From positions 1-64,000 of the forward strand of contig CAILUD010000171.1 of NCBI GenBank assembly GCA_903837285.1: a stretch of 64,000 nt of DNA, in the 5' to 3' direction. This document shows, piece by piece, positions 25,152 to 35,710 of the stretch (position 1 is the stretch's first letter; each line of letters starts with the position of its first letter). Source of the DNA: an uncultured Bacteroidota bacterium (GTDB lineage: Bacteria > Bacteroidota > Bacteroidia > Bacteroidales > GWA2-32-17). The notes beneath the pieces were generated by a model. The model was not told the DNA's origin, ran no database searches, and saw only the letters and a list, made by a program, of their open reading frames with translations. Position numbers and translations under genes: made by a program.

Positions 25152-27266
25152 ATGAAGCAAATAATTGGTTTTCTTATAAATAACCTGAAGCGGATAGGTA
25201 TATTCTTTTTGTTTTTAATAGCTATCGCTTTTATCGTATGGTTATTACCAAAAGAAACTCGTTATAAATATGAATATCAAAAAGGAAAACCTTGGTTACA
25301 CGAAACATTAATTTCGCCCTTTGATTTTCCGATTCATAAAAATGAGAAAGAATTAAAACACGAAAAAGATAGTATTTTACTTAATTCACCTCCCTATTTT
25401 TCTCAAACTGAAGATGTATTACAAAAGCAAACTGAAGATTTTAAAATAAATTTTAACAACGTTTGGGATAGTGTTTATAAAGTTGATTCAACTGAAATAT
25501 TAAAACTATTTGCTAAAACTGAAAATTCAAAAGATCTGATATTTTCATGGTGTCGGTCTTTATTGTCCGATATTTATAGTAATCCAGGCATTATTCAGTT
25601 CCCCGATTCATTAAAAGAATTGCAGCAAACAGCATTAATTATTTATGTACACAGGGGTAATGTGGAAGAGGAGTTTCAGTTTAACTCTTTTAGGAATCAA
25701 TCTGACGCAATTACATATGCAAACAAACAAGTAAGTACTTTAATTATTGATAAATTTCAGGGTAATTCCATAATTGATAAAATTTTTAAAGAGCTTTATT
25801 TTCCAAAGTTTATTATTCCAAATACTTTTTTTGATTCTGAAACATCGCTGTTGACGAGAAGTCAGATGGTTAGTGGTATTTCTCTGTCAAGAGGTATGGT
25901 GCAATCTGGCGAAAAAATAATTTCAACAGGAGAGATTGTGACTGGAGAAAAATATAATATTCTGGAGTCATTACGTAATGAATATGAGCTTACAACATAT
26001 AATCCTGCTCTTATAATTGGTCAAACTATTGCTATTCTTGTAGGAATGTTAATGATAGTATTATTTCTTTTAAATTTTAGAAAAGACATTTTAGAACATT
26101 TTACTAAAACTTTATTTATTCTGACTTTAATAGTATTTTTTATTTTTCTTGCTCGATTTGCTTTAACATGGAATGTATTAAGCATATATTTAATTCCATT
26201 TACTTTGTTACCAATTATTATTAGGGCATTTTATGATTCGCGTTTAGCATTATTTATTCATAATGTTACAATGTTGATGATAGGTTTTTTTATGCCTAAT
26301 AGTTTTGAGTTTGTTTTTCTTCAGATTATTGCGGGTATGATGGCTATTTTTTCTCTGGCTAATGTTAGAAGACGTGGCCAGTTATTTATGGCGGCAATAT
26401 TTATTTTTATGGCATATAGTGTTGTTTATTTCGGAATAGCTGTTGTACAAGAAGGAAGTTTTGAAAGTATGCATTGGAATAATTTTGCATGGTTTGCTGG
26501 AAACGGACTTATGATTTTAGCTGCATATCCTTTAATTTTTATTTTTGAAAAAATATTCGGATTTCTGTCTGATGTTACATTAATGGAACTTGCAGATACA
26601 AATCAGGGTTTATTAAGAACATTAGCAGAGAAAGCTCCCGGAACATTTCAACATTCAATGCAGGTTGCTAATTTGGCCGAAGAAGTAATTTTTAAAATTG
26701 GAGGGAATTCACTTTTAATTAGAGCTGGTGCGCTTTATCATGATATTGGAAAAATGGGTTTGCCTCATTTTTATATAGAAAATCAAGGGCAGGGATCAAA
26801 TCCTCACGATGAAATAGATCTTGAAAAAAGTGCTGAAATAATTACCGGGCATGTCCCATACGGAATCGAAACAGCCAGAAAATTCAGATTGCCTGAGCCT
26901 GTAATTGATTTTATAAGATCGCATCATGGCAATACAAAAGTTCAGTATTTTTATAAAACCTTTATCAAGAATTTTCCAGAATCTAAAGTTGATTTGTATA
27001 AGTTTACATATAAAGGCTTGCCGCCCACAACAAAAGAAACTGCTGTTTTAATGATGGCTGATGCTGTTGAGGCTTCTGCTAGAAGTTTAAAAGTATATAC
27101 AGAGCAATCAATTAATGAACTTGTAGAAAAAATTATTAGTTACCAGTTGGAAGAAAAACAATTTGATAATGCTGCTATTACTCTTAAAGAAATTTCTGAA
27201 GCAAAAGAAATATTTAAAAAGAAGCTTAAGAATATTTATCACTCTCGGATTGAATATCCAAAATAA
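25152..27266 (+). CDS. 7TM-HD phosphohydrolase (PgpH-like)
   Basis: The protein has an N-terminal helix (about 14-32), an extracytoplasmic 7TMR-HDED domain (about 50-280), about seven membrane helices (about 290-470) and a cytoplasmic HD domain with QHSMQVANLAEEV, YHDIGKMGLPHF, ITGHVPYGIETARKF and IRSHHGNTKV. Proteins of this layout (PgpH) hydrolyse cyclic di-AMP. That substrate is inferred from the family. At 704 residues it matches the family. A terminator shared with the converging S41 gene follows. Confidence 0.92.
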   Translation: MKQIIGFLINNLKRIGIFFLFLIAIAFIVWLLPKETRYKYEYQKGKPWLHETLISPFDFPIHKNEKELKHEKDSILLNSPPYFSQTEDVLQKQTEDFKINFNNVWDSVYKVDSTEILKLFAKTENSKDLIFSWCRSLLSDIYSNPGIIQFPDSLKELQQTALIIYVHRGNVEEEFQFNSFRNQSDAITYANKQVSTLIIDKFQGNSIIDKIFKELYFPKFIIPNTFFDSETSLLTRSQMVSGISLSRGMVQSGEKIISTGEIVTGEKYNILESLRNEYELTTYNPALIIGQTIAILVGMLMIVLFLLNFRKDILEHFTKTLFILTLIVFFIFLARFALTWNVLSIYLIPFTLLPIIIRAFYDSRLALFIHNVTMLMIGFFMPNSFEFVFLQIIAGMMAIFSLANVRRRGQLFMAAIFIFMAYSVVYFGIAVVQEGSFESMHWNNFAWFAGNGLMILAAYPLIFIFEKIFGFLSDVTLMELADTNQGLLRTLAEKAPGTFQHSMQVANLAEEVIFKIGGNSLLIRAGALYHDIGKMGLPHFYIENQGQGSNPHDEIDLEKSAEIITGHVPYGIETARKFRLPEPVIDFIRSHHGNTKVQYFYKTFIKNFPESKVDLYKFTYKGLPPTTKETAVLMMADAVEASARSLKVYTEQSINELVEKIISYQLEEKQFDNAAITLKEISEAKEIFKKKLKNIYHSRIEYPK

Positions 27267-27292
27267 AAAAAGACTCCACTTTCGCAGAGTCT
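27264..27292 (-). terminator. Terminator of the S41 protease gene
   Basis: On the minus strand AGACTC and GAGTCT (27271-27292) form a short stem followed by a T run (A run 27264-27270). The stem is only six pairs, so strength is uncertain. Confidence 0.6.
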
Positions 27293-27319
27293 CTTAGTCT
27301 TTATTGTTATTTGTTAATT

Positions 27320-30300
27320 TTATTTACTCTTATCCGGAAATGCAGGAATTTTTCCTTTATTCTGTGGCTTATCTTTTAATTCCTGTAATATAACTTCAAT
27401 AGCTTTGTTTAGCTGCTCATCTTCGCCAGCAAATTCTTTTGCGGGATCGTTGTCAACAATAATATCAGGGTCAACGCCATGTCCTTCAATAATCCAATCG
27501 CTTCCATCAGCTGCATAATGCCCGAATTCTGGTTTTGTAAGATTACCACCATCAATAAAGGGAAGTGAGCCACGTATTCCAACAACACCGCCCCATGTGC
27601 GAACACCAATAATTTTACCTAACCCTGTTTTTCTGAATTGGTATGGGAATAAATCGCCATCAGAAGCAGAATAATTATTTACAAGTAATACTTTTGGACC
27701 GAGTAACATTTGTTCAGGGTTTGTGTTTCCTTCAATCTGATTTCGTGCCATACCCATAAATGCAAGCTCACGTTTTAATCTTTCAATTATCATTGGAGAA
27801 ACATTGCCGCCACCGTTACCTCTGTCGTCAATTATTAAAGCTTTTTTCGCAAGTTGTGGATAAAAATATTTTGCAAATTCATTAAGTCCTTCAACACCCA
27901 TATCAGGAATATGAATATATCCTACCTGACCATTTGTTGCTGCATCTACTTTTTTAATATTTTCTTGTATCCAGTTATAATAATACAAAGGGTTTTCGTC
28001 TTTTATAGGAATTACAATAACTTTTTTAGTAGCAGTTTCATTTGCTGCAGATGAAATAGTTAATTCAACTTCATGATCGGCAGTATTCCATAACATTGTG
28101 TATATGTCGGTAGTGTTTTTCACTGATAATCCATTTACAGCAGTAATAAAATCGCCAACTTTTATGTTTAGTCCTACCTCTGTTAAAGGAGATCTAAGAC
28201 TGTTATCCCAATTCTGACCTTCAAGTATTTTGTCTATTTTAAAATATCCTGAAGCATCTTTAGATATTTTTGCACCAAGTAATCCTGTGTAAATCTTGTC
28301 TATTTTTGGTTTATCGCCGCCACCTGTGTATGCATGACCAATATTTAATTCGCCAATAAGTTCGCCAATTAAATAATTTAGATCGTTACGATTATTAACA
28401 AATGGCAATAAGACTGAATACTTGTCGTGCATTTTTTTCCAATCAACACCGTGCATATTTGGGTCGTAGAAAAAATCTCGCATTTGACGCCAAGCCTCAT
28501 CATATATCTGTTTCCATTCGGCTTTATTATTTACCATAACCGACATGTTTGAAATATCGACTGCTTTATCAGTTTTAATTTCTGAAGAAGGGATGTCAAT
28601 AATAAAAAATTTTTCATCTTTCAGTATTAACATCTTCTTATTGTTAGCAGTTATTTCATAACTTCCTATTGCACCAAGAGATGTTTCCTTTTTTTCTTTT
28701 AAGCTATATAATTTTAGTGTTCCTGTGGTTTCTTCTGTTGATGAAGTCATATAATATATTTTTTCGCCAACTTGCATTAAGCTCCAGTAATTACCACTTT
28801 TAATAGGTAATGCAACAATACGTTTTTGTATCCCATCAAAATCTATTTTAACCTCCGAAACAGTTGGTTTTTCCTCAGGTTTCTTTTCTGGAGTTACTGT
28901 TACATCAACTTCGTCATTTGTTGGACCTAATGGATTTGGTGTCGATTTTTGTAATGTTATAAAATAAATGCGTGTCATGTCAGAATATGAATGATTCCAT
29001 TCAGTTTGGCTATATGTAGGATTAAAGTCGCGGTCTGATGTGAAGAATAAATATTTACTGTCAGTGCTAAAATATGGTTGATATGAATTATACCATGTGT
29101 CAGTAATTGGTGTAATTGATTTTGAAACTAAATTATAAATAAAAATCTGAGCCATTGTTGCCGTAAGTGATTTGTCTGTATATGTAATCCACTTACTGTC
29201 AGGCGACCATGAGTAATCTGTAATTTCCCATGTTTTACTCTGTGTTACATTTGTTACAGTTTTGGTATCAATGTTAACAAATTGTAAACTGAATTTTTTA
29301 TCGCTGAATAAAATGTTTTTACTATCAGGCGACCATAACAAAGAGAATTTATACGTATCAGCATTTTTTGTTAATTGAATCGGGGAAGCTGAACCATCTG
29401 CTTTTTGTATGTATACTTCATATTCACCAGTGACATCAGATAAAAATGCAATCCATTTTCCATCAGGTGACCAGTATGTTGAACGTTCATGAGATCCTGA
29501 ACTTAAGCTTAAATTCTTAGTAATTCCTTGTTTTCCGGGTACCGACCATATATCACCTCTGGCGGTGAATACTAAGCGGTTTCCGTCTGGAGAAATACTG
29601 CATTCACGAATGTTTTTTGAAGCATCTTTTAATTGATCTCGTCCCTGTAAAAAATCATCATTAATAAATACAGTAACTTTTGTTTGAATCTGAGTGTTTA
29701 AATCAAATGTGTATATAAAACCCCCATTTTCAAATATAATTTTACCATCACCTAAAGTAGGAAATTTAATATCATATTCTGTAAATGAGGTTACTTTCCT
29801 TGTTTGTTTAGTGTCTAGATTTGTGGCAAAAAGATTCATTGTTCTGTCTCTGTCGCTGCAAAAATATATTTCGTTTTTATACCACATTGGAAAAATATCC
29901 TGTGATACATTACTTGTAATGTTTTCTGTTTTTTTAGTTTCAAAATTGTAAATCCAAACATCATCGGCCATTCCACCTTTATAGTATTTCCAAGTTCTAA
30001 ATTCACGCATAACTCTATTGAATGCTAATTTTTTTCCATCTGCGGAGAAAGAATTAAAACCACCTGCAGGTAGAGGAAGTTGTTCAGACATTCCACCATT
30101 AATTGAAACCTGAAAAAGCTGGCCAATAAAGTCGTTCCATGATTGTTTTCGTGAGCGATAAATAATATTTTTACTGTCGTTTGTCCACGATGTTACAATA
30201 TTACTTGGTCCCATTCTATCTGATATATCATCACGCTCAAGAGTTGATGTGTAAGTTAAACGTTTTGGTTCACCACCTTCAGCTGGCATTAAATATACTT

Positions 30301-30556
30301 CTGTATTTCCATCATATTGTGCCGAGAATGCAATCCATTTGCCATCGGGTGAAAAGTGTGGAAACATTTCGTAGCCTTTATGGGTTGTCAGTTTTCTGGC
30401 TATACCACCAGTTGTTGTTACTGTGTATAAATCACCGGCATAGCTAAATACTATTTTATCACCGTTTATTGCAGGAAATCTTAATAACCGTGCCTCTTGC
30501 TGACTCATTGCTGCAAATGAGATTAAACAAAAAATGCTTAGAATTATTTTTTTCAT
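27320..30556 (-). CDS. Tricorn-like S41 protease with N-terminal WD40/PD40 propellers, exported
   Basis: A signal peptide (about 1-18) precedes two propeller regions built of PD40 units (FSPDGKWIAFSAQYDGNTEV, WSPDGKWIAFLSDVTGEYEV, WSPDSKWITYTD). Then come a helical domain with LNIGHAYTGGGD, a PDZ domain (about 770-860) and an S41 core with IDDRGNGGGN, VNNYSASDGDLFPYQF (nucleophile Ser) and GVRTWGGVVG. Tricorn-like enzymes cut peptides to small products. The leader places this one in the periplasm or outside. At 1078 residues it matches the family. It joins the other peptidases nearby but is transcribed alone. Confidence 0.94.
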   Translation of the reverse strand: MKKIILSIFCLISFAAMSQQEARLLRFPAINGDKIVFSYAGDLYTVTTTGGIARKLTTHKGYEMFPHFSPDGKWIAFSAQYDGNTEVYLMPAEGGEPKRLTYTSTLERDDISDRMGPSNIVTSWTNDSKNIIYRSRKQSWNDFIGQLFQVSINGGMSEQLPLPAGGFNSFSADGKKLAFNRVMREFRTWKYYKGGMADDVWIYNFETKKTENITSNVSQDIFPMWYKNEIYFCSDRDRTMNLFATNLDTKQTRKVTSFTEYDIKFPTLGDGKIIFENGGFIYTFDLNTQIQTKVTVFINDDFLQGRDQLKDASKNIRECSISPDGNRLVFTARGDIWSVPGKQGITKNLSLSSGSHERSTYWSPDGKWIAFLSDVTGEYEVYIQKADGSASPIQLTKNADTYKFSLLWSPDSKNILFSDKKFSLQFVNIDTKTVTNVTQSKTWEITDYSWSPDSKWITYTDKSLTATMAQIFIYNLVSKSITPITDTWYNSYQPYFSTDSKYLFFTSDRDFNPTYSQTEWNHSYSDMTRIYFITLQKSTPNPLGPTNDEVDVTVTPEKKPEEKPTVSEVKIDFDGIQKRIVALPIKSGNYWSLMQVGEKIYYMTSSTEETTGTLKLYSLKEKKETSLGAIGSYEITANNKKMLILKDEKFFIIDIPSSEIKTDKAVDISNMSVMVNNKAEWKQIYDEAWRQMRDFFYDPNMHGVDWKKMHDKYSVLLPFVNNRNDLNYLIGELIGELNIGHAYTGGGDKPKIDKIYTGLLGAKISKDASGYFKIDKILEGQNWDNSLRSPLTEVGLNIKVGDFITAVNGLSVKNTTDIYTMLWNTADHEVELTISSAANETATKKVIVIPIKDENPLYYYNWIQENIKKVDAATNGQVGYIHIPDMGVEGLNEFAKYFYPQLAKKALIIDDRGNGGGNVSPMIIERLKRELAFMGMARNQIEGNTNPEQMLLGPKVLLVNNYSASDGDLFPYQFRKTGLGKIIGVRTWGGVVGIRGSLPFIDGGNLTKPEFGHYAADGSDWIIEGHGVDPDIIVDNDPAKEFAGEDEQLNKAIEVILQELKDKPQNKGKIPAFPDKSK

Positions 30557-30577
30557 GGTTTTATTTGATTATTTATA

Positions 30578-30585
30578 CAAAACTA
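30578..30585 (-). promoter_or_regulatory. Putative -7 box of the S41 protease gene
   Basis: TAGTTTTG on the minus strand matches TAnnTTTG about 21 nt before the ATG. The -33 region shows no clear TTTG. The rest of 30586-30693 holds no recognisable feature. Confidence 0.4.
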
Positions 30586-30693
30586 AGTTATTTTAATTGT
30601 AAGATTAAAGCATATTCGCTCAAAGTGGAAAAATCTTAAACAAACAATGTGAAATTACCAACAGGTTTTTAAAACTTAAAAGGTATTATTTAA

Positions 30694-31122
30694 TTAAATA
30701 TTATCTTTTTCCTTATCAATAATATCTTTTAAAGTAGTCTTTTTTAGTATAGCTACTGTTTGGTCTCTTATTTCTTTAACAACTGCTCTTACTCCACAAT
30801 TAGTTTCATCTTTGCAATGATTACATTCTTCATAATAATTGTATGTAACACAGGGCAGAAGAGCAATAGCGCCATCAAAAAAACGTATAATTTCTGCAAA
30901 ATTTACATTTTCTGGTTTTTTAATTAAATAGTATCCTCCACCTTTACCTTTTTTGCTGCTAACAATTCCCATGTTTTTAAGTTCAAGAAGAATAGTCTCT
31001 AAAAACTTTTTAGGTAATTTTTCTGCTTCGGCAATTTCACTTATTAATACAGGCCCGCTTTCGTATTTTCTTGCCAGGTAGGTTAATGCATAAAGCGAAT
31101 ATTGTGCTTTTTTAGAAATCAT
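30694..31122 (-). CDS. Rrf2-family transcriptional regulator with cysteine cluster
   Basis: The winged helix-turn-helix is clear (ISEIAEAEKLPKKFLETILL, then the wing SSKKGKGGGYYLIK). The C-terminal loop has Cys91, Cys100, Cys103 and Cys109 (LPCVTYNYYEECNHCKDE, NCGVRAV). IscR-type members bind [2Fe-2S] with three such cysteines, so this one may sense Fe-S, redox or cysteine status. It lies 30 bp behind selD on the same strand and could be the last gene of the mnmH-selD operon. Targets are unknown; no operator was found. Confidence 0.88.
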   Translation of the reverse strand: MISKKAQYSLYALTYLARKYESGPVLISEIAEAEKLPKKFLETILLELKNMGIVSSKKGKGGGYYLIKKPENVNFAEIIRFFDGAIALLPCVTYNYYEECNHCKDETNCGVRAVVKEIRDQTVAILKKTTLKDIIDKEKDNI

Positions 31123-31152
31123 TATATTATTCTTTAATCAAAAGTAAGAAAA

Positions 31153-32196
31153 TTATTTTATTAAAATGAATTGACTATCATCTTTTGAATTTCTTTCAAT
31201 AGTTCTTCCTATTTTTTTTATAAATAGGTTATTAGTTGAAGCCAATTGTAAAATTTGTTTTTCATTTTCTGTTTCAACTGCAATTAGTAAACCACCGCTT
31301 GTTTGAGGATCGCAAATAATTAGTTTTTGAAATTCAGTCATAGTTGAAATTTTATTTCCATAACTGTTAAAATTACGTGAAGTGCCTCCTGGTATTGTGT
31401 TATTGTCAATATATTTTTCTATTCCATTAAAAATTGGTAGCGAGTTAAAATCAATTTCGGCATTAACATTACTTCCTTCGCACATTTCGATTAAATGACC
31501 ACCCAAACCAAAACCAGTTACATCGGTCATTGCAATTACGCAATTTAATTTACCTAATTCTGCACCTATACTGTTTAATGTTTTCATCGAATTTATTGCA
31601 GTATTTAAATCTTCATATGTTAAAAGATTTTTCTTTTGAGCAGTAGAAAGTATCCCAATTCCCAGTGGTTTTGTTATGAAAAGAGAACAATTTGGTTTTG
31701 CACTGCAATTTTTCTTAATGTTAGCAATTGGAATTAATCCGTTAACTGCTAATCCAAATATGGGTACAGGAATATCAATACTATGACCACCAGAGATTGT
31801 TATTCCTGCTTTTGCACATGCTTCGGTAGCTCCCTTAATTACTTCTTTTGCGATATTTGCAGGTATTTTTGACAATGGCCAGCCTAAAATTGCGATTGCT
31901 AAAATAGGAGTGCCACCCATTGCGTAAATGTCGCTGAGTGCATTTATTGCAGCTATGTATCCATATTCAAATGCATCATCAACAATGGGAGTAAAAAAGT
32001 CGGTAGTGCTAATAATTGCCTGACCGTTTCCTAAGTCAAAAACTGCTGCATCATCTTTTGTTGAGTTACCTACTAATAATCGATTATCGATAATTATGGG
32101 GTTAATATTATTAAGAATTTCTTCTAAATCTTTTGGTGATATTTTACAACCACATCCAGAACCGGGACTGAATTGAGTTAATTTAATTTCCTCCAT
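31153..32196 (-). CDS. selD: Selenide, water dikinase (selenophosphate synthetase)
   Basis: SelD makes selenophosphate from selenide and ATP, the selenium donor for MnmH and for selenocysteine. The N-terminus has GSGCGCKISPKDLEEIL; Cys15 and Lys18 correspond to the catalytic Cys17/Lys20 of E. coli, so this is the Cys and not the selenocysteine form. Other features are DDAAVF, TTDFFTPIVDD, ALSDIYAMGGTP, SGGHSID and TDVTGFGLGGHL. Its start overlaps the mnmH end by 14 bp, a tight translational coupling with the enzyme that uses its product. Confidence 0.97.
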   Translation of the reverse strand: MEEIKLTQFSPGSGCGCKISPKDLEEILNNINPIIIDNRLLVGNSTKDDAAVFDLGNGQAIISTTDFFTPIVDDAFEYGYIAAINALSDIYAMGGTPILAIAILGWPLSKIPANIAKEVIKGATEACAKAGITISGGHSIDIPVPIFGLAVNGLIPIANIKKNCSAKPNCSLFITKPLGIGILSTAQKKNLLTYEDLNTAINSMKTLNSIGAELGKLNCVIAMTDVTGFGLGGHLIEMCEGSNVNAEIDFNSLPIFNGIEKYIDNNTIPGGTSRNFNSYGNKISTMTEFQKLIICDPQTSGGLLIAVETENEKQILQLASTNNLFIKKIGRTIERNSKDDSQFILIK

Positions 32197-33217
32197 TATC
32201 GTTATTTTGTTGTAAAGTTAAAAGATTACTGTAAATTTCTTGTAATACTAAACTGTTAATTTCTAATTTGGTCACGTTGTTATTATGGTTGACATTCAAA
32301 CTGAACCTATATTTTTTATCATAATAAACTAATGTTTTTAGTATTGCGTTAAAGAAATCATCTTTAATAATATAACTAATAATTACTTGAGCATGATCGC
32401 CACCAATTTTTCTTGAAATTCTATTTATAGAGTTAATTAATAATTCTTTGTCAAAGTGCGCATATTCTATGACTAACCGTTTAGCTCTTTCCTCAATATT
32501 TTTTTCAAGTAAAATAAATTTTGCTGTTTGCATTTGTTTATGAAAATTTGCAGGAATATACACGGTTCCAATTGTCAGGCTCTCATCTTCAATCCAAATG
32601 GGTTTGTTTAAGTCAAGATTTATTAATGAATTAGATAATAAATTTTCAAAATGTTCTGTTTTTGGTTGTTTTAACTGACCAAAATGGCCAAAAACTGATC
32701 CTTTATGATTTGCAAGATTTTCGAGATCTATAACCTGTTGTCCTTTTGATTTTATATAATTTAGAATCTCAGTTTTACCTGTACCGGTCATGCCTCCAAT
32801 AACAATCAGTTTAAACTGTTTCTCGAAAAAATCTTTAACAAATTGTCTGTATGCTTTATATCCGTTTTCTAGAATGTAAACATTATATCCTGCTGTTTCT
32901 AATAGCCAGGCCATATTTTTACTACGCAATCCACCTCGCCAGCAATGTAGTCTGATGTTTTTTCCTTTTGCAACAATATTTACATTTTCAACAAAAGAAA
33001 CTAGTTTTGATTGAACTTTTTCTAAACCAATTTTTATTGCTTCATCTTTTCCCTGTTTTACATATGCTGTTCCAACAATTTCTCTTTCTTCATTTGTAAA
33101 CAGAGGAAGATTTATTGCGTCAGGAATATGGCCTTTTTCAAATTCTATTGGTGAGCGGACATCAAAAATTGGAAATCTTAGGGCTAAAAATTCTTCGGTG
33201 TTAACTCGTAAAGGCAT
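32183..33217 (-). CDS. mnmH: tRNA 2-selenouridine synthase
   Basis: MnmH (SelU/YbbB) replaces sulfur by selenium in 2-thiouridine at the wobble position of tRNA-Lys, -Glu and -Gln through a geranylated intermediate. The rhodanese domain spans about 1-128, with FDVRSPIEFEKGHIPDAINL and catalytic Cys92 in LHCWRGGLRSKN. A P-loop domain follows with GGMTGTGKTEIL (141-152). The length of 344 residues is normal. It is the first gene of the selenium operon; MnmA, which makes its s2U substrate, is encoded at 53373-54455. Confidence 0.96.
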   Translation of the reverse strand: MPLRVNTEEFLALRFPIFDVRSPIEFEKGHIPDAINLPLFTNEEREIVGTAYVKQGKDEAIKIGLEKVQSKLVSFVENVNIVAKGKNIRLHCWRGGLRSKNMAWLLETAGYNVYILENGYKAYRQFVKDFFEKQFKLIVIGGMTGTGKTEILNYIKSKGQQVIDLENLANHKGSVFGHFGQLKQPKTEHFENLLSNSLINLDLNKPIWIEDESLTIGTVYIPANFHKQMQTAKFILLEKNIEERAKRLVIEYAHFDKELLINSINRISRKIGGDHAQVIISYIIKDDFFNAILKTLVYYDKKYRFSLNVNHNNNVTKLEINSLVLQEIYSNLLTLQQNNDNGGN

Positions 33218-33409
33218 TTTATATTTCTTATATAGTTTACAAAGATTGTAATAATAAAATGATTTGCATTTAATAAATAATTAAGTTAATAAGATTTTAC
33301 TTGTAGTGGTATGTGTCAGAAAAACAGGTAGATGTAATAGTCTGGTAGGTAATTTTAATATGAATAAATTTATTAAACAATATTGCATTATTAATTGCAT
33401 CATAATTTC

Positions 33410-33417
33410 TACTTTTG
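33410..33417 (+). promoter_or_regulatory. Putative -7 box of purL
   Basis: TACTTTTG matches TAnnTTTG and lies 27 nt before the purL ATG. TTG triplets upstream are at unusual spacing. The remaining divergent spacer (33218-33409) holds no gene I can support. Confidence 0.45.
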
Positions 33418-33444
33418 TTTCCTTAATTAAGAATTTATTAGTTT

Positions 33445-35667
33445 ATGGCCGAAATGAAAGTAAATCAGGAAACTGCAAAAAAACTTGGTATATTACCAGA
33501 AGAATTAGAGCAGATTAAGAAATATCTTGGACGCATGCCAAATTTTACCGAATTAAGTATTTACTCGGTAATGTGGTCAGAACATGCATCATACAAAAAC
33601 TCAATAAAGTTATTAAAAACATTACCTCGCAAAGGAGCACGTTTACTTGCCGAAGCAGGGGAGGAGAATGCCGGTTTAGTTGATATTGGTGATGGATTGG
33701 CATGTGCTTTTAAAATAGAATCACATAATCACCCTTCAGCAGTAGAGCCATATCAAGGAGCTGCAACCGGAGTAGGTGGAATAAACCGCGATATTTTCAC
33801 AATGGGAGCTCGTCCAATTGCTCAGTTAAATTCTTTGCGTTTTGGTGATTTAAGTCTTGATCGCACAAAATGGTTACTCAAAGGAATTGTAAAAGGTATT
33901 GGTAATTATGGAAATGCATTTGGCGTTCCGGTAGTTGGTGGCGAAATTTATTTCGATGAATGTTATAATGCTAATCCTTTAGTTAATGCAATGTCGGTAG
34001 GTATTGTAAAAAAAGGAAAAGTTATTTCTGCAACATCAGGTGGATTAGGAAATCCGGTTTATATTGTGGGTTCGTCTACTGGCAAAGATGGAATTCATGG
34101 TGCTACTTTTGCAAGTGCCGATTTACATGAGAATTCTGCCGATGATATTCCAAGCGTTCAGGTTGGAGATCCATTTATGGAAAAATTACTTTTAGAAGCT
34201 AGTTTAGAATTAAATGAAACTGATGCCATTATTGGAATGCAGGATATGGGTGCAGCAGGAATTATTTGTTCAACTTCAGAAATGTCAGCACGTGGAAAAT
34301 GCGGAATGAAAATTTATCTTGATAAAGTTCCATTACGCCAGAAAAATATTGAAGCATGGGAAATACTTCTTTCAGAATCTCAGGAAAGAATGCTTGTAGT
34401 AGTAAAAAAAGGACAAGAAAAAGTAGTCGAAAAAATATTCGAAAAATGGGATTTGCATTGCGCTATTATTGGAGAAGTTATTAATGAAGATAGGTTATAT
34501 TTTTATTATCATGATAAATTAGTTGCAGATGTTCCTGCCGATTCTTTAGTTCTTGGTGGCGGTGCTCCTGTTTATGAGCGTGAAAGCAAAGAACCTAAAT
34601 ATTTTAAAGAGCTTAAGAAATTTAAAATTTCTCAGATAGAAGAGCCAGAAGATTTGAGAGCTGTTGCTGAAATGCTAACAAATGAACCAACACTTGCATC
34701 TAAACGTTGGATTTATGAGCAATATGATACAATGGTTGGAACAAAAAATATGGCAACAAATGTTCCTTCAGATGCTGGTATTGTTAATATTAAAGGAAGC
34801 GAAAAAGCTTTGGCTTTAACTGTTGATTGTAATTCAAGATATGTTTTTGCCGATCCCGAAAAGGGAACTGCAATTGCTGTTGCCGAAGCTGCCCGTAATA
34901 TTGTTTGTTCAGGTGGAACACCCGTTGCTATAACAAATTGCTTGAATTTTGGTAATCCATATAATCCTGAAGTTTTCTGGCAGTTTTCCGGTGCAATAAA
35001 AGGAATGAGTGCTGCTTGTATAAAATTTGGAACACCAGTAACCGGAGGGAACGTAAGTTTTTATAATCAAACATCAATTGGAGATACAATTGAACCAATT
35101 TACCCGACTCCAACAATAGGAATGTTAGGTGTTTTGGAAGATAAAAATAATGTTATGTCATTAGCTTTTCAACATAAAGGTGATATGATTTTTCTTATAG
35201 GACCTGTTGTTGAAGATATTTCTTCTTCAGAATATCTTGTAAAATATCATAAAATTAAAAAATCACCATGTCCGGCATTTGATCTTGAAATGGAATATAA
35301 AGTTCAGCAGATTGTAGCTTATGTTATCAAAAATAAAATGATAAGTTCGGCACATGATGTTTCTGAAGGTGGAATTTATACTACACTTTTAGAATCTGCA
35401 ATGCCAAACGATTTAGGTTTTGATATAACAACATCAGCTGAAGTAAGAACCGATGCATTTTTATTTGGTGAGTCGCAAAGTAGAGTGGTTGTTTCGGTAA
35501 CACCTGCAAAAGAAGATGCATTTATTGATTTTATGATGGATCAGAAAGTTGGATTTATGGCTCTTGGTCATGTAACAAAATGTGAATTAAGAGTTGATGA
35601 TGTGTCTTATGGCTTTATTAGAGATCATAAAAAAGTGTACGATACTGCTATTGAAAAGCTTATATAG
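33445..35667 (+). CDS. purL: Phosphoribosylformylglycinamidine synthase subunit PurL
   Basis: PurL converts FGAR and glutamine-derived ammonia to FGAM in purine synthesis. Visible motifs are [70 protein letters not shown] and [16 protein letters not shown]. At 740 residues it is the small, Bacillus-type PurL that needs separate PurS and PurQ subunits, which are not in this window. It is divergent from the selenium operon and followed by a hairpin-rich repeat. Confidence 0.97.
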   Translation: MAEMKVNQETAKKLGILPEELEQIKKYLGRMPNFTELSIYSVMWSEHASYKNSIKLLKTLPRKGARLLAEAGEENAGLVDIGDGLACAFKIESHNHPSAVEPYQGAATGVGGINRDIFTMGARPIAQLNSLRFGDLSLDRTKWLLKGIVKGIGNYGNAFGVPVVGGEIYFDECYNANPLVNAMSVGIVKKGKVISATSGGLGNPVYIVGSSTGKDGIHGATFASADLHENSADDIPSVQVGDPFMEKLLLEASLELNETDAIIGMQDMGAAGIICSTSEMSARGKCGMKIYLDKVPLRQKNIEAWEILLSESQERMLVVVKKGQEKVVEKIFEKWDLHCAIIGEVINEDRLYFYYHDKLVADVPADSLVLGGGAPVYERESKEPKYFKELKKFKISQIEEPEDLRAVAEMLTNEPTLASKRWIYEQYDTMVGTKNMATNVPSDAGIVNIKGSEKALALTVDCNSRYVFADPEKGTAIAVAEAARNIVCSGGTPVAITNCLNFGNPYNPEVFWQFSGAIKGMSAACIKFGTPVTGGNVSFYNQTSIGDTIEPIYPTPTIGMLGVLEDKNNVMSLAFQHKGDMIFLIGPVVEDISSSEYLVKYHKIKKSPCPAFDLEMEYKVQQIVAYVIKNKMISSAHDVSEGGIYTTLLESAMPNDLGFDITTSAEVRTDAFLFGESQSRVVVSVTPAKEDAFIDFMMDQKVGFMALGHVTKCELRVDDVSYGFIRDHKKVYDTAIEKLI

Positions 35668-35710
35668 AAGCTGGTTTGAATTTTAAACCAAGTTAACATG
35701 ATGATAAATA

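Noticed and set aside
31153-32196. Selenocysteine in SelD
   Set aside because: The catalytic position is an ordinary Cys codon (Cys15) and the frame has no internal TGA.
33306-33518. A 70-residue ORF, and an inner 50-residue hydrophobic ORF from 33360, upstream of and overlapping purL
   Set aside because: It overlaps the purL start in another frame, has no recognisable motif, and its hydrophobicity follows from AT-rich sequence.
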